Assembly (NCBI RefSeq): GCF_029433255.1
Contig: NZ_JAQTHU010000001.1
Coordinates: forward strand, 930,001-994,000
Source of the DNA: Lactobacillus sp. ESL0791
GTDB taxonomy: Bacteria; Bacillota; Bacilli; Lactobacillales; Lactobacillaceae
DNA length: 64,000 nucleotides
Direction of reading: 5' to 3'
Under the pieces are notes generated by a model. That model was not told the DNA's origin. It made no database searches and worked only from the letters and a program-made list of their open reading frames with translations. Numbering within the stretch: the first letter of the stretch is position 1; every line of letters begins with the position of its first letter. A program made the position numbers and the translations under genes. This document shows, in pieces, positions 18,265 through 27,170 of the stretch.

Positions 18265-18558
18265 ATGAATATTTTTGGTTTGAAATTATTTGCCCACCAC
18301 AAGGGTGGCGGTTCTACTTCTAATGGTCGTAATTCAGCTGGTCGTCGTTTAGGCGCTAAAGCTGGAGACGGACAAACTATTCATGCAGGGACGATTATTT
18401 ACCGTCAACGCGGTACGAAGATTCACCCAGGCAAGAATGTTGGTCAAGGCGGCGATGATACTTTATTTGCATTAGTAAGTGGAGTAGTTAAATTTGAACG
18501 TTATGACAAGTACAGAAAGCAAGTTTCTGTAATTCCGGTTGAAGAAGAAGCTAAATAA
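18265..18558 (+). CDS. rpmA: 50S ribosomal protein L27 with cleavable N-terminus
   Basis: A 97-residue L27, a large-subunit protein near the peptidyl-transferase centre. The core [20 protein letters not shown] is canonical. An N-terminal extension, MNIFGLKLF, precedes Ala-His-His. In Firmicutes this extension is removed after Phe by the cysteine protease Prp, and LKLF-A fits that site. GAGGTG at 18251-18256 is spaced eight bases from the ATG at 18265, so that start is preferred to the ATG at 18259. It is co-transcribed with rplU. Confidence 0.95.
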   Translation: MNIFGLKLFAHHKGGGSTSNGRNSAGRRLGAKAGDGQTIHAGTIIYRQRGTKIHPGKNVGQGGDDTLFALVSGVVKFERYDKYRKQVSVIPVEEEAK

Positions 18559-18575
18559 GTTAGTTTTTTCGATTA

Positions 18576-18609
18576 AATGGCGAAAAGCATTTGCTTCTCG
18601 TCTTTTTTA
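18576..18609 (+). terminator. Terminator of rplU-rpmA
   Basis: GCGAAAAGCA and TGCTTCTCGT form an imperfect stem with a two-base loop, followed by CTTTTTTA. Confidence 0.65.
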
Positions 18610-18705
18610 TTCGTTGCTTTATATATTGATATAGAAACCATTAGTCTTTGCACTAAATCAGCGGTAAAATAGTTAATAAGAAATTTATGGAAAGCTGGCC
18701 GTGAG

Positions 18706-19815
18706 ATGACTGAAGAAAATGAATTATTGACCTTATTGAATAAGCGAATTGCGTCAGTGACAAACTTAATTAAAGATGCAGGTGCTGATGCACTCATTAT
18801 TTTTAATCAAGCAAACTACCGATATTTGACTAATTTTACTGGTGAGGAAGCACAGTTAATTGTAACCGCGCACGGTGACCGCATCCTGCTGTCAGATTCG
18901 CGTTTTGCCGACCAAATTAAGGCTCAGGCACCGGGAAAATTAGCCGTGATTATGAAGCGCGGTGACCAGGATCAGGAAATTACCAAGCAGCTGCAGGCAC
19001 TGAACTTGAAGAAAGTGCTGGTTGAAGGAGAATTTGTTTCCGCAGTGGAATATGCCAACTTGCAGCGCTTAAACCCTGACCTTGAGTTTTCAATCTGTGA
19101 GGAACTGGTTGAGCGGGTGCGCAATGTTAAAGACGAGCTGGAACTTAGGGCCTTGCGGCAGGCAATTGCTATCTCGATGGCTAGTTTCAAGGGAATTTTA
19201 CCGTTGGTAAAACCCGGTGCCATTGAACGCAATGTTGGTGCCAAGCTTGACTACTTGTTTAAGATTAATGGCGGAGAAGGGCCTAGTTTTGATACGATTA
19301 TCGCTTCGGGCGTGCGCTCGGCCTGGGCACACGGCGTTGCCAGCGACAAAGAAATTGCGGACGGCGACATGGTGGTGATCGATTTTGGTGCGTTTTATCA
19401 TGGTTATGCAGCCGATATTACGCGAACGGTTGCTGTGGGCAAGGTTGATCGTGAAATGCATCAGATTTATGACATTGTGCACGAAGCCCAGCGGCGCGGA
19501 ATTGCGGCAGCGGTTGCCGGCAATCATGGCCGCGATGTTGATGCGGCCGCCCGTGACTACATTAACGAGCAAGGCTATGGGCAGTATTTTGGTCACGGCA
19601 TCGGTCACGGGATCGGACTCGAAATTCACGAATTATGTCAACCGGCACTCCCGTTTGGCAAGCAAGAACTGGTAAATAATATGGTTCACACAGTTGAACC
19701 GGGAATTTACCTGCCAAATAAAGGCGGCGTCAGAATTGAGGACGATGTTTTAATCAATGGGCAAAATCCGGAAGTTTTATCGACCTTGCCCAAAGATGAA
19801 TTAATTTCTTTATAA
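18706..19815 (+). CDS. Xaa-Pro aminopeptidase (M24B family)
   Basis: A 369-residue cytosolic dipeptidase or aminopeptidase that removes residues preceding proline. The N-terminal creatinase-like domain includes NYRYLTNFTGE. The C-terminal pita-bread domain carries the five metal ligands of the family: Asp226 (VVIDFG), Asp237 (AADITRT), His301 in GHGIGHGIG, Glu331 (HTVEPGIY) and Glu345 (GVRIEDDV). His297 and His308 fit the catalytic histidines. The ribosome binding site is weak (GTGAG next to the ATG), so the start is less certain. Length fits PepP-like proteins upstream of efp in many Firmicutes; PepQ-type activity cannot be excluded. Confidence 0.9.
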   Translation: MTEENELLTLLNKRIASVTNLIKDAGADALIIFNQANYRYLTNFTGEEAQLIVTAHGDRILLSDSRFADQIKAQAPGKLAVIMKRGDQDQEITKQLQALNLKKVLVEGEFVSAVEYANLQRLNPDLEFSICEELVERVRNVKDELELRALRQAIAISMASFKGILPLVKPGAIERNVGAKLDYLFKINGGEGPSFDTIIASGVRSAWAHGVASDKEIADGDMVVIDFGAFYHGYAADITRTVAVGKVDREMHQIYDIVHEAQRRGIAAAVAGNHGRDVDAAARDYINEQGYGQYFGHGIGHGIGLEIHELCQPALPFGKQELVNNMVHTVEPGIYLPNKGGVRIEDDVLINGQNPEVLSTLPKDELISL

Positions 19816-19884
19816 AGTAACGATTATTTATAGTCAAAAGTCCAACAAATTGGTAAGATATATTATGGAGATGAGGTACTTACT

Positions 19885-20454
19885 ATGACAATGATTTCAG
19901 TTAACGAATTTAAGAATGGTTTGACCATTAAATTTAATAATGATTTATGGCGAATCGTTGAATTTCAGCACGTTAAGCCGGGAAAGGGCAGCGCCTTTGT
20001 TCGCTCAAAGCTGAAGAGTTTAACCACGGGGGCAGTTCAGGAAAATACTTTTAGGTCAACTGCCAAGGTGGAAACTGCAGAAATTACGACGAAGGAAATG
20101 CAGTACCTGTATAATGACGGTGCAAGTTATGTCTTTATGGACACGGAAACTTACGACCAATTATCAGTGCCGACTGAACAAATCAAGGAAGAATCCAAGT
20201 ACCTTAAAGAAAATATGGTTGTCAGTGTTATTATGCATGAAGGTAAAACGTTAGGGATTCAGTTGCCGAATACGGTTGACTTGACGGTTGCCAAGACTGA
20301 ACCTAATATCAAGGGTGACACGTCTTCTGGCGGCGGCAAGCCGGCAACAATGGAAACCGGACTAGTTGTCAACGTTCCGTTCTTCATTAGTGAGGGCGAT
20401 GTGTTGACGATTAATACCGTTGACGGCACCTATGTATCGCGTGCAAATAAGTAA
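19885..20454 (+). CDS. efp: Elongation factor P
   Basis: A 189-residue factor that relieves ribosome stalling at polyproline. It has a KOW-like N-domain followed by two OB folds. The loop [10 protein letters not shown] carries the conserved lysine (Lys34 here, Lys32 if counted from the second Met) that is modified in many bacteria. GAGG at 19873-19876 is eight bases from the ATG at 19885; the ATG at 19891 would give the more usual MISVNEF start. The gene lies between the M24 peptidase and yqhY, a common Firmicutes order. Confidence 0.95.
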   Translation: MTMISVNEFKNGLTIKFNNDLWRIVEFQHVKPGKGSAFVRSKLKSLTTGAVQENTFRSTAKVETAEITTKEMQYLYNDGASYVFMDTETYDQLSVPTEQIKEESKYLKENMVVSVIMHEGKTLGIQLPNTVDLTVAKTEPNIKGDTSSGGGKPATMETGLVVNVPFFISEGDVLTINTVDGTYVSRANK

Positions 20455-20472
20455 TTTATTTGAGGTAAAAAA

Positions 20473-20931
20473 ATGGTAGATAGTTCAAAAATTGTCTTAG
20501 ATGGTAAAGAAAACAGTGAACAGATCGAAATTGATCCGCGGGTTCTTGAAGTTATTATGGGCATTGCTGCGCAAAAAGTTGACGGCGTTGCCGGAATGCA
20601 GGGCAATATGATTTCCGGCATTAACCGTGTTCTGGGGCGCGAAGACCGCCACCGCGGTGTCAATGTTAGTGTTGACAGCGATAACAATATTGTTGCCGAT
20701 GTTTACATTTATGTTGAGGCGGGAAAGTTTGTTCCGAAGGTTGCTACATCTCTGCAGACGAAGCTTAAGGCACAATTGCTGCAGATGACCGATTTGATTC
20801 TGAAAGAAATTAATGTTCATGTTGTCGGACTAGTTTTCCCAGACGAAAAAGTTGAAGATAATCAAGACAAGTCTGAACTATTTTCGGATGATAATGAAAA
20901 GGATACTAATGAATCAGCATCAGAGTCGTAG
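20473..20931 (+). CDS. yqhY: Asp23/Gls24-family protein YqhY
   Basis: A 152-residue cytosolic protein with an Asp23 domain at residues about 15-120 (IDPRVLEVIMGIAAQKVDGV... INVHVVGLVF) and a highly acidic, disordered tail rich in Asp, Asn and Ser. In Firmicutes yqhY lies next to acc genes and nusB and is linked to control of acetyl-CoA carboxylase. Here it lies directly after efp, with no accBC, and overlaps the start of nusB by 23 bases. A second Asp23-family gene is at 56586-56948. Confidence 0.85.
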   Translation: MVDSSKIVLDGKENSEQIEIDPRVLEVIMGIAAQKVDGVAGMQGNMISGINRVLGREDRHRGVNVSVDSDNNIVADVYIYVEAGKFVPKVATSLQTKLKAQLLQMTDLILKEINVHVVGLVFPDEKVEDNQDKSELFSDDNEKDTNESASES

Positions 20932-21304
20932 AGTGGCACTGCAGGCAGTATATTTGGCCAATCAGGAGCCGGAGTATGATGCCGCAGAAGTTGAAAGTGA
21001 AATTGTTTCCGTGCTTGATTTGAAGGAACTTTCTGCTTATTCAAAAACTTTGATTGCGGGAGTTCTTTCCCAACGTGAAGAGCTAAAAGATGAAATAGCC
21101 GCTCACCTGAAAAAGGATTGGCGTCTGAAGCGGATTAATCAAATCACACTGGCGATTCTTGAGCTTGCATTGTATGAAATTACATCCAGCCAAGAAATTG
21201 AACCAAAAGCTGCAGTGAATGAGGCCCTGAATTTGTGTGACGAATTTGCTGATCCGAAGACCAAGCCTTTTGTTAATGGAATATTAGCTAATTTCATTAA
21301 ATAA
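20909..21304 (+). CDS. nusB: Transcription antitermination factor NusB
   Basis: A 131-residue all-helical RNA-binding protein that, with S10/NusE, assembles the rRNA antitermination complex. The start at MNQHQSRRVALQAVY is supported by AAAGGA just upstream and by the usual NusB beginning; the frame stays open further upstream inside yqhY but without a suitable start. The C-terminal ILELALYEI and AVNEALNLCDEFADPKTKPFVNGIL are hallmark NusB sequences. Confidence 0.95.
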   Translation: MNQHQSRRVALQAVYLANQEPEYDAAEVESEIVSVLDLKELSAYSKTLIAGVLSQREELKDEIAAHLKKDWRLKRINQITLAILELALYEITSSQEIEPKAAVNEALNLCDEFADPKTKPFVNGILANFIK

Positions 21305-21311
21305 AGATATG

Positions 21312-21339
21312 CAGCCGGCAAAGATGCCGGCTGTTTTTG
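21312..21339 (+). terminator. Terminator after nusB
   Basis: CAGCCGGCA/TGCCGGCTG is a perfect nine-base-pair stem with a four-base loop, followed by TTTTTGTT. It sits only about 20 bases before folD, so it could be a strong stop or a partial attenuator between the two gene groups. Confidence 0.8.
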
Positions 21340-21358
21340 TTGAAAAAGGTAGTAAGAA

Positions 21359-22210
21359 ATGGGTAAGATTCTTGATGGACAGGGCTTAGCTGATTTGCGT
21401 GCGGCGCGGTTAAAAAAAGAAGTTCAAATTTTAAAAAATCAGGGACAAGTCCCGTTATTTTGCGTAATTAATATTGGTGCCGATCCGGCCAGCAGAGTTT
21501 ATATTAAGAGTAAAAAGAAGCGTGCAGATGAGGTTGGGATTAAGCAGAAGATTTACCAGTTACCAGTAGATGAAACGCAGGCAGATCTGTTGACGCTGAT
21601 TGATCGGTTGAATTTTGCTAAACAAGTTTCGGGAATTATCCTGCAGCTGCCGGTGCCGCGGCAGATTGATGCTGCCAAGGCGTTAGCGCGAATTGATCCG
21701 GAAAAGGATGTCGATTGCCTGACCCCGAGTAATGTTGGGCGGTTATGGCAGGGCCGGCATTTTGTTGAGCCGGCGACCGCTTCCGGCATTATTGCCCTGC
21801 TTGACTATTACAAGATTAAGTTAGCTGGCAGAAATGCCGTAATTGTCGGCCGCAGCAATATTGTGGGCAAGCCGCTGGCGGCAATGCTGCTTGAACGGGA
21901 TGCGACTGTTTCGCTGCTCCACAGTAAAACACAGGATCTAGCTGCGCACACTCAAGAAGCCGATATTTTGGTTTCGGCAGTCGGCAGACCGAACCTGATT
22001 ACTGCTAACATGGTTAAGCCAGGCGCAGCTGTGATTGATGTCGGTATTAACCGCACCGCTTCCGGCCAACTTGTTGGGGATGTTGCATTTGCGGAGGTTA
22101 GAGAAAAAGCGGGCTACCTCACACCGGTTCCCGGTGGCGTCGGTCCTTTGACCGTTGAGTCATTGATGGAGCAGGTTGTTAAATTAACAAGGAGACAAAA
22201 TGGCAGATAA
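21359..22210 (+). CDS. folD: Bifunctional methylenetetrahydrofolate dehydrogenase/cyclohydrolase
   Basis: A 283-residue cytosolic enzyme that interconverts 5,10-methylene-THF and 10-formyl-THF with NADP. The family motifs are present: YIKSKKKRADEVGI with its catalytic lysine, GIILQLPVP, the NADP-binding VGRSNIVGKP and the C-terminal PVPGGVGPLT. The ribosome binding site is AAAGG. The gene's last bases overlap xseA by 11 bases, so the two are translationally coupled. Confidence 0.97.
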   Translation: MGKILDGQGLADLRAARLKKEVQILKNQGQVPLFCVINIGADPASRVYIKSKKKRADEVGIKQKIYQLPVDETQADLLTLIDRLNFAKQVSGIILQLPVPRQIDAAKALARIDPEKDVDCLTPSNVGRLWQGRHFVEPATASGIIALLDYYKIKLAGRNAVIVGRSNIVGKPLAAMLLERDATVSLLHSKTQDLAAHTQEADILVSAVGRPNLITANMVKPGAAVIDVGINRTASGQLVGDVAFAEVREKAGYLTPVPGGVGPLTVESLMEQVVKLTRRQNGR

Positions 22211-23567
22211 TAAATATCTCACCGTAACGGATTTAAATTATTACATCACCCAAAAATTCAAAAATGATCCGTATCTGCATAAGGTTTTTTTGCAGGGAGA
22301 ATTATCTAATTTTCGCTTTCGGCGCAATTCTCACCAGTATTTTTCACTGAAAGATGAAAAGTCCAAAATCAATGTCGTGATGTTTCGTTCCTACTTTGAT
22401 AAGGTTAAATTTAAGCCGGAGGAGGGCATGAAGGTTTACGTTACCGGCTATGTCAGCGTGTACGGTGCCCAGGGCTCATACCAATTTTATGCGGAAACGA
22501 TGGAACCAGCGGGTTTGGGTGCCCTTTATGAGCAGTTAAAGCAGCTGCAGGCTAAATTAGCAAAAGAAGGTTTGTTCGACCGAAGCCATAAAAAGTCCTT
22601 GCCCCGCTTTCCCGATAATATTGCGGTTATTACCAGTGCTTCTGGTGCCGTTATCCATGATATTTTAGTGACAGCTAACCGGCGTTTTCCCCATGCGGAA
22701 GTTGATTTGTTTCCGGCGCAGGTGCAGGGCGACCGGGCGGCCGACTCGCTGGTTAGTGCCATGCGGCAAATTGCTTCCTATGGCGACAAGTATGACGTTT
22801 TAATTATTGGTCGCGGGGGCGGCTCGCTTGAGGATTTGTGGCCGTTTAATGAGGAGAGAGTAGTACGGCAGGTTTACCAGATGCCGATGCCGGTGATTTC
22901 TTCGGTTGGCCACGAAACCGATACGACATTGTGCGATTTGGTTGCTGATGCGCGGGCAGCCACGCCAACAGCTGCTGCCGAGTATGCGACACCAAGTCTC
23001 ACGGACGAACTAGCGAATATTCACCAGCTGCAAAGCGGTTTGCTTGCCAGTATGCAAGCAATCATCCGCGGCAAACGGGACCTGTTAAACAGAATCAATA
23101 ATTCGGTAATCATGCGTGAACCCGCGAGGTTATACGATCAGCAGGCGCAAACGCTGGATATGCTGCAGCAGCGGCTTGAGCGTAGCAGCAAGCAAAGAGT
23201 CGCCCGGGCACGTCAAGAATACCAGTTGCTGAAGCAAAAATTACATGCTGCAGGACCGGGAAAAGAATTACGGCAGACAAAGCAGCAGGTAGCTTTTTTA
23301 AGCAGCCGTCTAACAAATAACATGCAGCACTTTTTACTCGGAAAACGCAACTTGTTCAAACAGACCGCCCAGCAGCTGGATGATTACAGTCCGCTGAAAA
23401 CTTTGGAGCGCGGGTTTGTGTATGCAACCGATCAGGAAGGCAAGACTCTAGGCTCAGTTGACCAGATCAGCGAACAGGAAAAACTTAACTTGCACTTTAA
23501 GGACGGAATCGTTAAGGCAACAGTAAATTCAATTAGGAGAACAAACGATGGCAACGAAAAAGAATAA
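22200..23567 (+). CDS. xseA: Exodeoxyribonuclease VII large subunit
   Basis: A 455-residue subunit of the single-strand-specific nuclease ExoVII. An N-terminal OB-fold (LTVTDLNYYITQKF... GELSNF) is followed by the catalytic core with IIGRGGGSLEDLWPFN and SSVGHETD, then a long coiled-coil region (about 270-400) that holds multiple XseB subunits. It overlaps folD at its 5' end and xseB by 20 bases at its 3' end, consistent with a tight operon. Confidence 0.97.
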   Translation: MADNKYLTVTDLNYYITQKFKNDPYLHKVFLQGELSNFRFRRNSHQYFSLKDEKSKINVVMFRSYFDKVKFKPEEGMKVYVTGYVSVYGAQGSYQFYAETMEPAGLGALYEQLKQLQAKLAKEGLFDRSHKKSLPRFPDNIAVITSASGAVIHDILVTANRRFPHAEVDLFPAQVQGDRAADSLVSAMRQIASYGDKYDVLIIGRGGGSLEDLWPFNEERVVRQVYQMPMPVISSVGHETDTTLCDLVADARAATPTAAAEYATPSLTDELANIHQLQSGLLASMQAIIRGKRDLLNRINNSVIMREPARLYDQQAQTLDMLQQRLERSSKQRVARARQEYQLLKQKLHAAGPGKELRQTKQQVAFLSSRLTNNMQHFLLGKRNLFKQTAQQLDDYSPLKTLERGFVYATDQEGKTLGSVDQISEQEKLNLHFKDGIVKATVNSIRRTNDGNEKE

Positions 23568-23790
23568 TTTTGAAGCACAGCTAGCAGATTTACAAAAAAT
23601 AGTAACTAATTTGGAAAATGGTAATGTACCTTTGGAGGATGCATTGGAGCAGTTTCAAACCGGTGTGAAAATCAGCCGCAATCTAAATAAAACGTTGACG
23701 GAGGCTGAGCAAACAGTTGCCAAGTTAATTGACAGCGATGGCGCTGAACATCCACTTGATCCCAATAATGCTAATGCACCCGAGGAATAA
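23548..23790 (+). CDS. xseB: Exodeoxyribonuclease VII small subunit
   Basis: An 80-residue helical protein with the XseB core (FEAQLADLQKIVTNLENG... LEDALEQFQTGVKISR). It binds XseA to form active ExoVII. AGGAG inside the end of xseA is the ribosome binding site. Confidence 0.95.
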   Translation: MATKKNNFEAQLADLQKIVTNLENGNVPLEDALEQFQTGVKISRNLNKTLTEAEQTVAKLIDSDGAEHPLDPNNANAPEE

Positions 23791-23791
23791 A

Positions 23792-24661
23792 ATGACTACT
23801 TTTAATGAATTTCGTGCACATTACACACCCCTGATTGACGATTATTTACAAAAACATTTGGCAACTGAAGTTGATGATCAAAAAATCAGCCAGATTATGT
23901 CCTATTCGGTGATGGCTGGCGGCAAGCGGCTGCGGCCGTTACTTTTCTTGGCAACGCTTGATGCTCTAGACCAGCAGATTACTGACCATGATTTGCGCAT
24001 TGCCTGCGGGATTGAGCTGATTCATACCTATTCGCTGATTCACGATGATTTGCCGGCGATGGATAATGATGATTACCGTCGCGGCAAGTTAACCAGCCAC
24101 AAAAAATGGGGCGAAGCAGAAGCAATTTTAGCGGGGGATGCATTGCTGCCATTAGGTATTCAGTGGATTAGCGAGGGCAGTCAGTCTGCCGCGCTTGCAA
24201 CGATTATTACCAAGGCTGTTGGCCCCAACGGGATGGTTGGCGGGCAATATTTGGATATTGATTCAACTAATAATGACAGTGTTGCTGGCGACAGCCAGTT
24301 TATCAACCGCATGGAATGGTTAAAAACCGGCTGCCTGATTCAGGCAAGTGTGGAGATGGCCGCTGTTGCTGCCGGTGCTTCTGCTGAACAAAAAAAGCAG
24401 CTGCTCGTTTTCAGCCGGGCATTTGGCCGATCTTACCAGATTTATGATGATCTAGTGGATGTAGTTGAAACTAGCGAGGAAGCTGGCAAGGCCACCCATA
24501 AAGATCAAGAAGCCGGAAAGAATAATACGTTAACTTTATTGGGAATCAAAGAAAGCCGGTTGGAACTAATAAAGTTAATCGATGAGGCTAAAGCAAGTTT
24601 GACTGGCTTGAACGGAACAGTTCTAGCTGGCTTTCTTGCACTATATCAAAAGGTATTGTAA
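23792..24661 (+). CDS. ispA: Polyprenyl (farnesyl) diphosphate synthase
   Basis: A 289-residue trans-prenyltransferase that condenses isopentenyl diphosphate with allylic diphosphates. Visible motifs are GGKRLRP, the first aspartate-rich motif DDLPAMDNDD (residues 85-94) and the second DDLVD. The start is the ATG one base after xseB ends, preceded by GAGGAA. The product chain length (C15 or C20) cannot be read from sequence. The last A is shared with the next start codon. Confidence 0.93.
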   Translation: MTTFNEFRAHYTPLIDDYLQKHLATEVDDQKISQIMSYSVMAGGKRLRPLLFLATLDALDQQITDHDLRIACGIELIHTYSLIHDDLPAMDNDDYRRGKLTSHKKWGEAEAILAGDALLPLGIQWISEGSQSAALATIITKAVGPNGMVGGQYLDIDSTNNDSVAGDSQFINRMEWLKTGCLIQASVEMAAVAAGASAEQKKQLLVFSRAFGRSYQIYDDLVDVVETSEEAGKATHKDQEAGKNNTLTLLGIKESRLELIKLIDEAKASLTGLNGTVLAGFLALYQKVL

Positions 24662-25473
24662 TGACAAAAAAACGTGCGGATGTTTTATTAGCGCAGCAAG
24701 GAATCTTTAATTCACGCACCCAGGCTCAGCGAGCAATTATGGCCGGCTTGGTATCGGATCATAATCACCAGCGGATTGATAAGAGCGGAACACTTCTTCC
24801 TGAGGATGAGGTCTTTTATGTTAAAGATGATGGCAAAAAGTATGTGTCGCGCGGCGGTTTCAAGTTAGAGAAAGCGCTTAAGTCCTTTGCGATTTCACTA
24901 CAGGATAAGATCTGCCTGGATATTGGCGCTTCAACCGGCGGTTTTACCGATGTTGCTCTGCAAAATGGCGCGAAAAAAGTTTATGCGCTGGATGTTGGAT
25001 ACAACCAACTGGCCTGGCAATTGCGCGATGATCCCCGCGTGATTGTGATGGAAAAGCAGAATTTTCGTTACAGCAAGCCAGCAGACTTTACCCAAGGGCT
25101 GCCGGATTTTGCAATGACCGATGTATCCTTCATTTCGCTCGATTTAATTATGCCCCCAATGTACCAAATTCTGCGGGATCACTGTGATGCGGTGTGCTTG
25201 ATTAAGCCGCAGTTTGAAGCAGGTCCGGAGAATGTCGGCAAGCACGGGATCGTTCACGATCATGCGGTTCACGTTCAGGTAATTAAGCATACAATGGCTA
25301 AGGCAATGGCACTCGGTTTTAACGTTCTTGGCCTTGATTTTTCGCCGATTAAGGGCGGCAAAGGCAACATTGAATTTTTAATTCATTTACAAAAAAATAT
25401 TGCTTCTGGTGGCCAGAAAATTTGGCAGGGAAGTCCGGAAGAGGTTGTTGAAGAGGCAGTTAATAATCTTTAG
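24661..25473 (+). CDS. tlyA: TlyA-family rRNA (2'-O-ribose) methyltransferase
   Basis: A 270-residue protein with an N-terminal S4 RNA-binding domain (RADVLLAQQGIFNSRTQAQR) and an FtsJ-type SAM-dependent methyltransferase domain (LDIGASTGGFTDVALQNGA, DVSFISL, IKPQFEAG). Family members methylate rRNA riboses; some were first named haemolysins. It overlaps ispA by one base (TAATG). In many Firmicutes argR lies between this gene and recN; here recN follows after 11 bases. Confidence 0.93.
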   Translation: MTKKRADVLLAQQGIFNSRTQAQRAIMAGLVSDHNHQRIDKSGTLLPEDEVFYVKDDGKKYVSRGGFKLEKALKSFAISLQDKICLDIGASTGGFTDVALQNGAKKVYALDVGYNQLAWQLRDDPRVIVMEKQNFRYSKPADFTQGLPDFAMTDVSFISLDLIMPPMYQILRDHCDAVCLIKPQFEAGPENVGKHGIVHDHAVHVQVIKHTMAKAMALGFNVLGLDFSPIKGGKGNIEFLIHLQKNIASGGQKIWQGSPEEVVEEAVNNL

Positions 25474-25484
25474 GAGTTATTAAA

Positions 25485-27170
25485 ATGTTAGTTGAGCTGG
25501 ATATTAAAAACTTTGCAATTATTAAGGCATTGAAGGTTCGCTTTCAAGAGCACATGACGGTGCTGATCGGGGAAACCGGTGCGGGCAAGTCGATTATTAT
25601 TGACGCCGTTTCCCTATTAATGGGCGGCCGCGGACAAAAAGAAATGATTCGCAGCGGTGAAAAAAAAGCGGTCGTGACCGGTTTGTTTGAATTAACTGGT
25701 CAGGAAAAAAAGATTGCCCAACTATGCGATCAGTATGGTCTGCCATATTCGGACAATCAGCTGGTAATCAGCCGCGAACTCGCAAGTAAGGGCCGCAATG
25801 TTGTGCGCATCAACGGACAGCTGACGACGATTAATGTGCTGCGGGACTTAGGCAATTACTTGGTTGATATTCACGGGCAGAATGACCAGCAGATTTTGAT
25901 GGATCAGGACCGGCAGATTGATTTAGTTGATAATTATGCACCGGAATCCTTCAAGACCGAATTAAAAAAATATCAGGCAGACTTTGCCCAGTGGCAAAAA
26001 TTAACAGAGCGGTTACGTCATTTGCGTCAAGATGCCCAGGAATTGGCGCAAAAACAAGATATCTTGCAATTTCAAAATGATGAATTAACAGCCGCCGAAC
26101 TGACCGAGCCCGATGAAGATGACCAGCTGGAAGAAGAATATAACGAGTTAAACAATTATCAGAAAATTGTCGACACGGCCAATTATTTTATGCAGCTTTA
26201 TGATGATGAAGAGCACGGAATTGAGACTCTGCTAGGGGATGCGCAAACGGCGATGGCCGATCTCTCCGAATATGGTGCCAAATTTAAGGATGTTGCCAAG
26301 ACGGTTGATGATGGTGTTTACGCATTGAGTGACGCCCGCAGCGAACTGACGAGCCTGCTGGATGAGATGGACTTTGATGAAGAACGCTTTCAGTATGTGT
26401 CAAACAGGTTAGACACATTAAACTCACTCAAGAAAAAATATGGTCCGACGCTGCCGGATGTCTTTTCTTTTTATGCAAAGGTGCAAAGAGAGCTAGGACA
26501 GTATGAAACTGGCGGCTTAGATGAAGAAGCGTTAGCAAAAGAGGTTGCTGCTTCCGAAAAAAAACTAACAGACGAAGCAAATCAGCTGCACCAGGAAAGA
26601 GAAAAAGTTGCCCGTTCGCTGGAAGAAAAAATCAAACAGGAACTGGCCGATCTTTACATGGCAAAAGCACGTTTTTCGATCAGTTTTAGTGAAAGCAAAA
26701 CCTTTACTAACAAGGGAATTGATGAAATAGTCTTCTTAATTGCTCCAAACCCAGGCGAAGAATTGCTGCCGCTGGTGAAAATAGTTTCCGGCGGTGAGCA
26801 GTCGCGGCTGATTTTGGCATTGAAAGCAATTTTCAGCAGAGTAGAGCCTGTGGGCACAATGATCTTTGACGAAATTGATACCGGTGTCTCTGGTCGGGTT
26901 TCGGCCGCCATTGGCGAAAAACTGCATTCAATTGGGCAGAGCAAACAGGTGATTGCGATTACCCACTCGCCTCAGGTGGCTGCGGCTGGTGATCAAAAAT
27001 ATCTGGTGGCTAAACAAGTTAAAGACGGGGCAACATATACACAGATTGGTCCGTTGACTCAGGAAGAAACGGTCACGGCAATTGCTGAAATGATGGCGGG
27101 CAGCGATGTTACGGAAGCTGCCAAGCAAAATGCTACCGATCTAATGGAAAGTTTTAAAAAGAAAAAATGA
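25485..27170 (+). CDS. recN: DNA repair protein RecN (intact copy)
   Basis: A 561-residue SMC-like ATPase that acts early in double-strand-break repair. It has Walker A GETGAGKS (residues 29-36), a central coiled coil (about 150-380), the ABC signature SGGEQSRLILALK and Walker B MIFDEIDTGVSGR. Length is normal. TAGGAG precedes the ATG. Its last four bases overlap the next gene (ATGA). Parts of recN recur, damaged, at 28678-28709, 29975-30345, 30557-30587 and 31229-31782. Confidence 0.97.
   Translation: MLVELDIKNFAIIKALKVRFQEHMTVLIGETGAGKSIIIDAVSLLMGGRGQKEMIRSGEKKAVVTGLFELTGQEKKIAQLCDQYGLPYSDNQLVISRELASKGRNVVRINGQLTTINVLRDLGNYLVDIHGQNDQQILMDQDRQIDLVDNYAPESFKTELKKYQADFAQWQKLTERLRHLRQDAQELAQKQDILQFQNDELTAAELTEPDEDDQLEEEYNELNNYQKIVDTANYFMQLYDDEEHGIETLLGDAQTAMADLSEYGAKFKDVAKTVDDGVYALSDARSELTSLLDEMDFDEERFQYVSNRLDTLNSLKKKYGPTLPDVFSFYAKVQRELGQYETGGLDEEALAKEVAASEKKLTDEANQLHQEREKVARSLEEKIKQELADLYMAKARFSISFSESKTFTNKGIDEIVFLIAPNPGEELLPLVKIVSGGEQSRLILALKAIFSRVEPVGTMIFDEIDTGVSGRVSAAIGEKLHSIGQSKQVIAITHSPQVAAAGDQKYLVAKQVKDGATYTQIGPLTQEETVTAIAEMMAGSDVTEAAKQNATDLMESFKKKK

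Noticed and set aside
20852..20908. N-terminal extension of NusB by 19 codons
   Set aside because: The extension lies in yqhY, has no ribosome binding site and does not look like NusB. AAAGGA precedes the later ATG.
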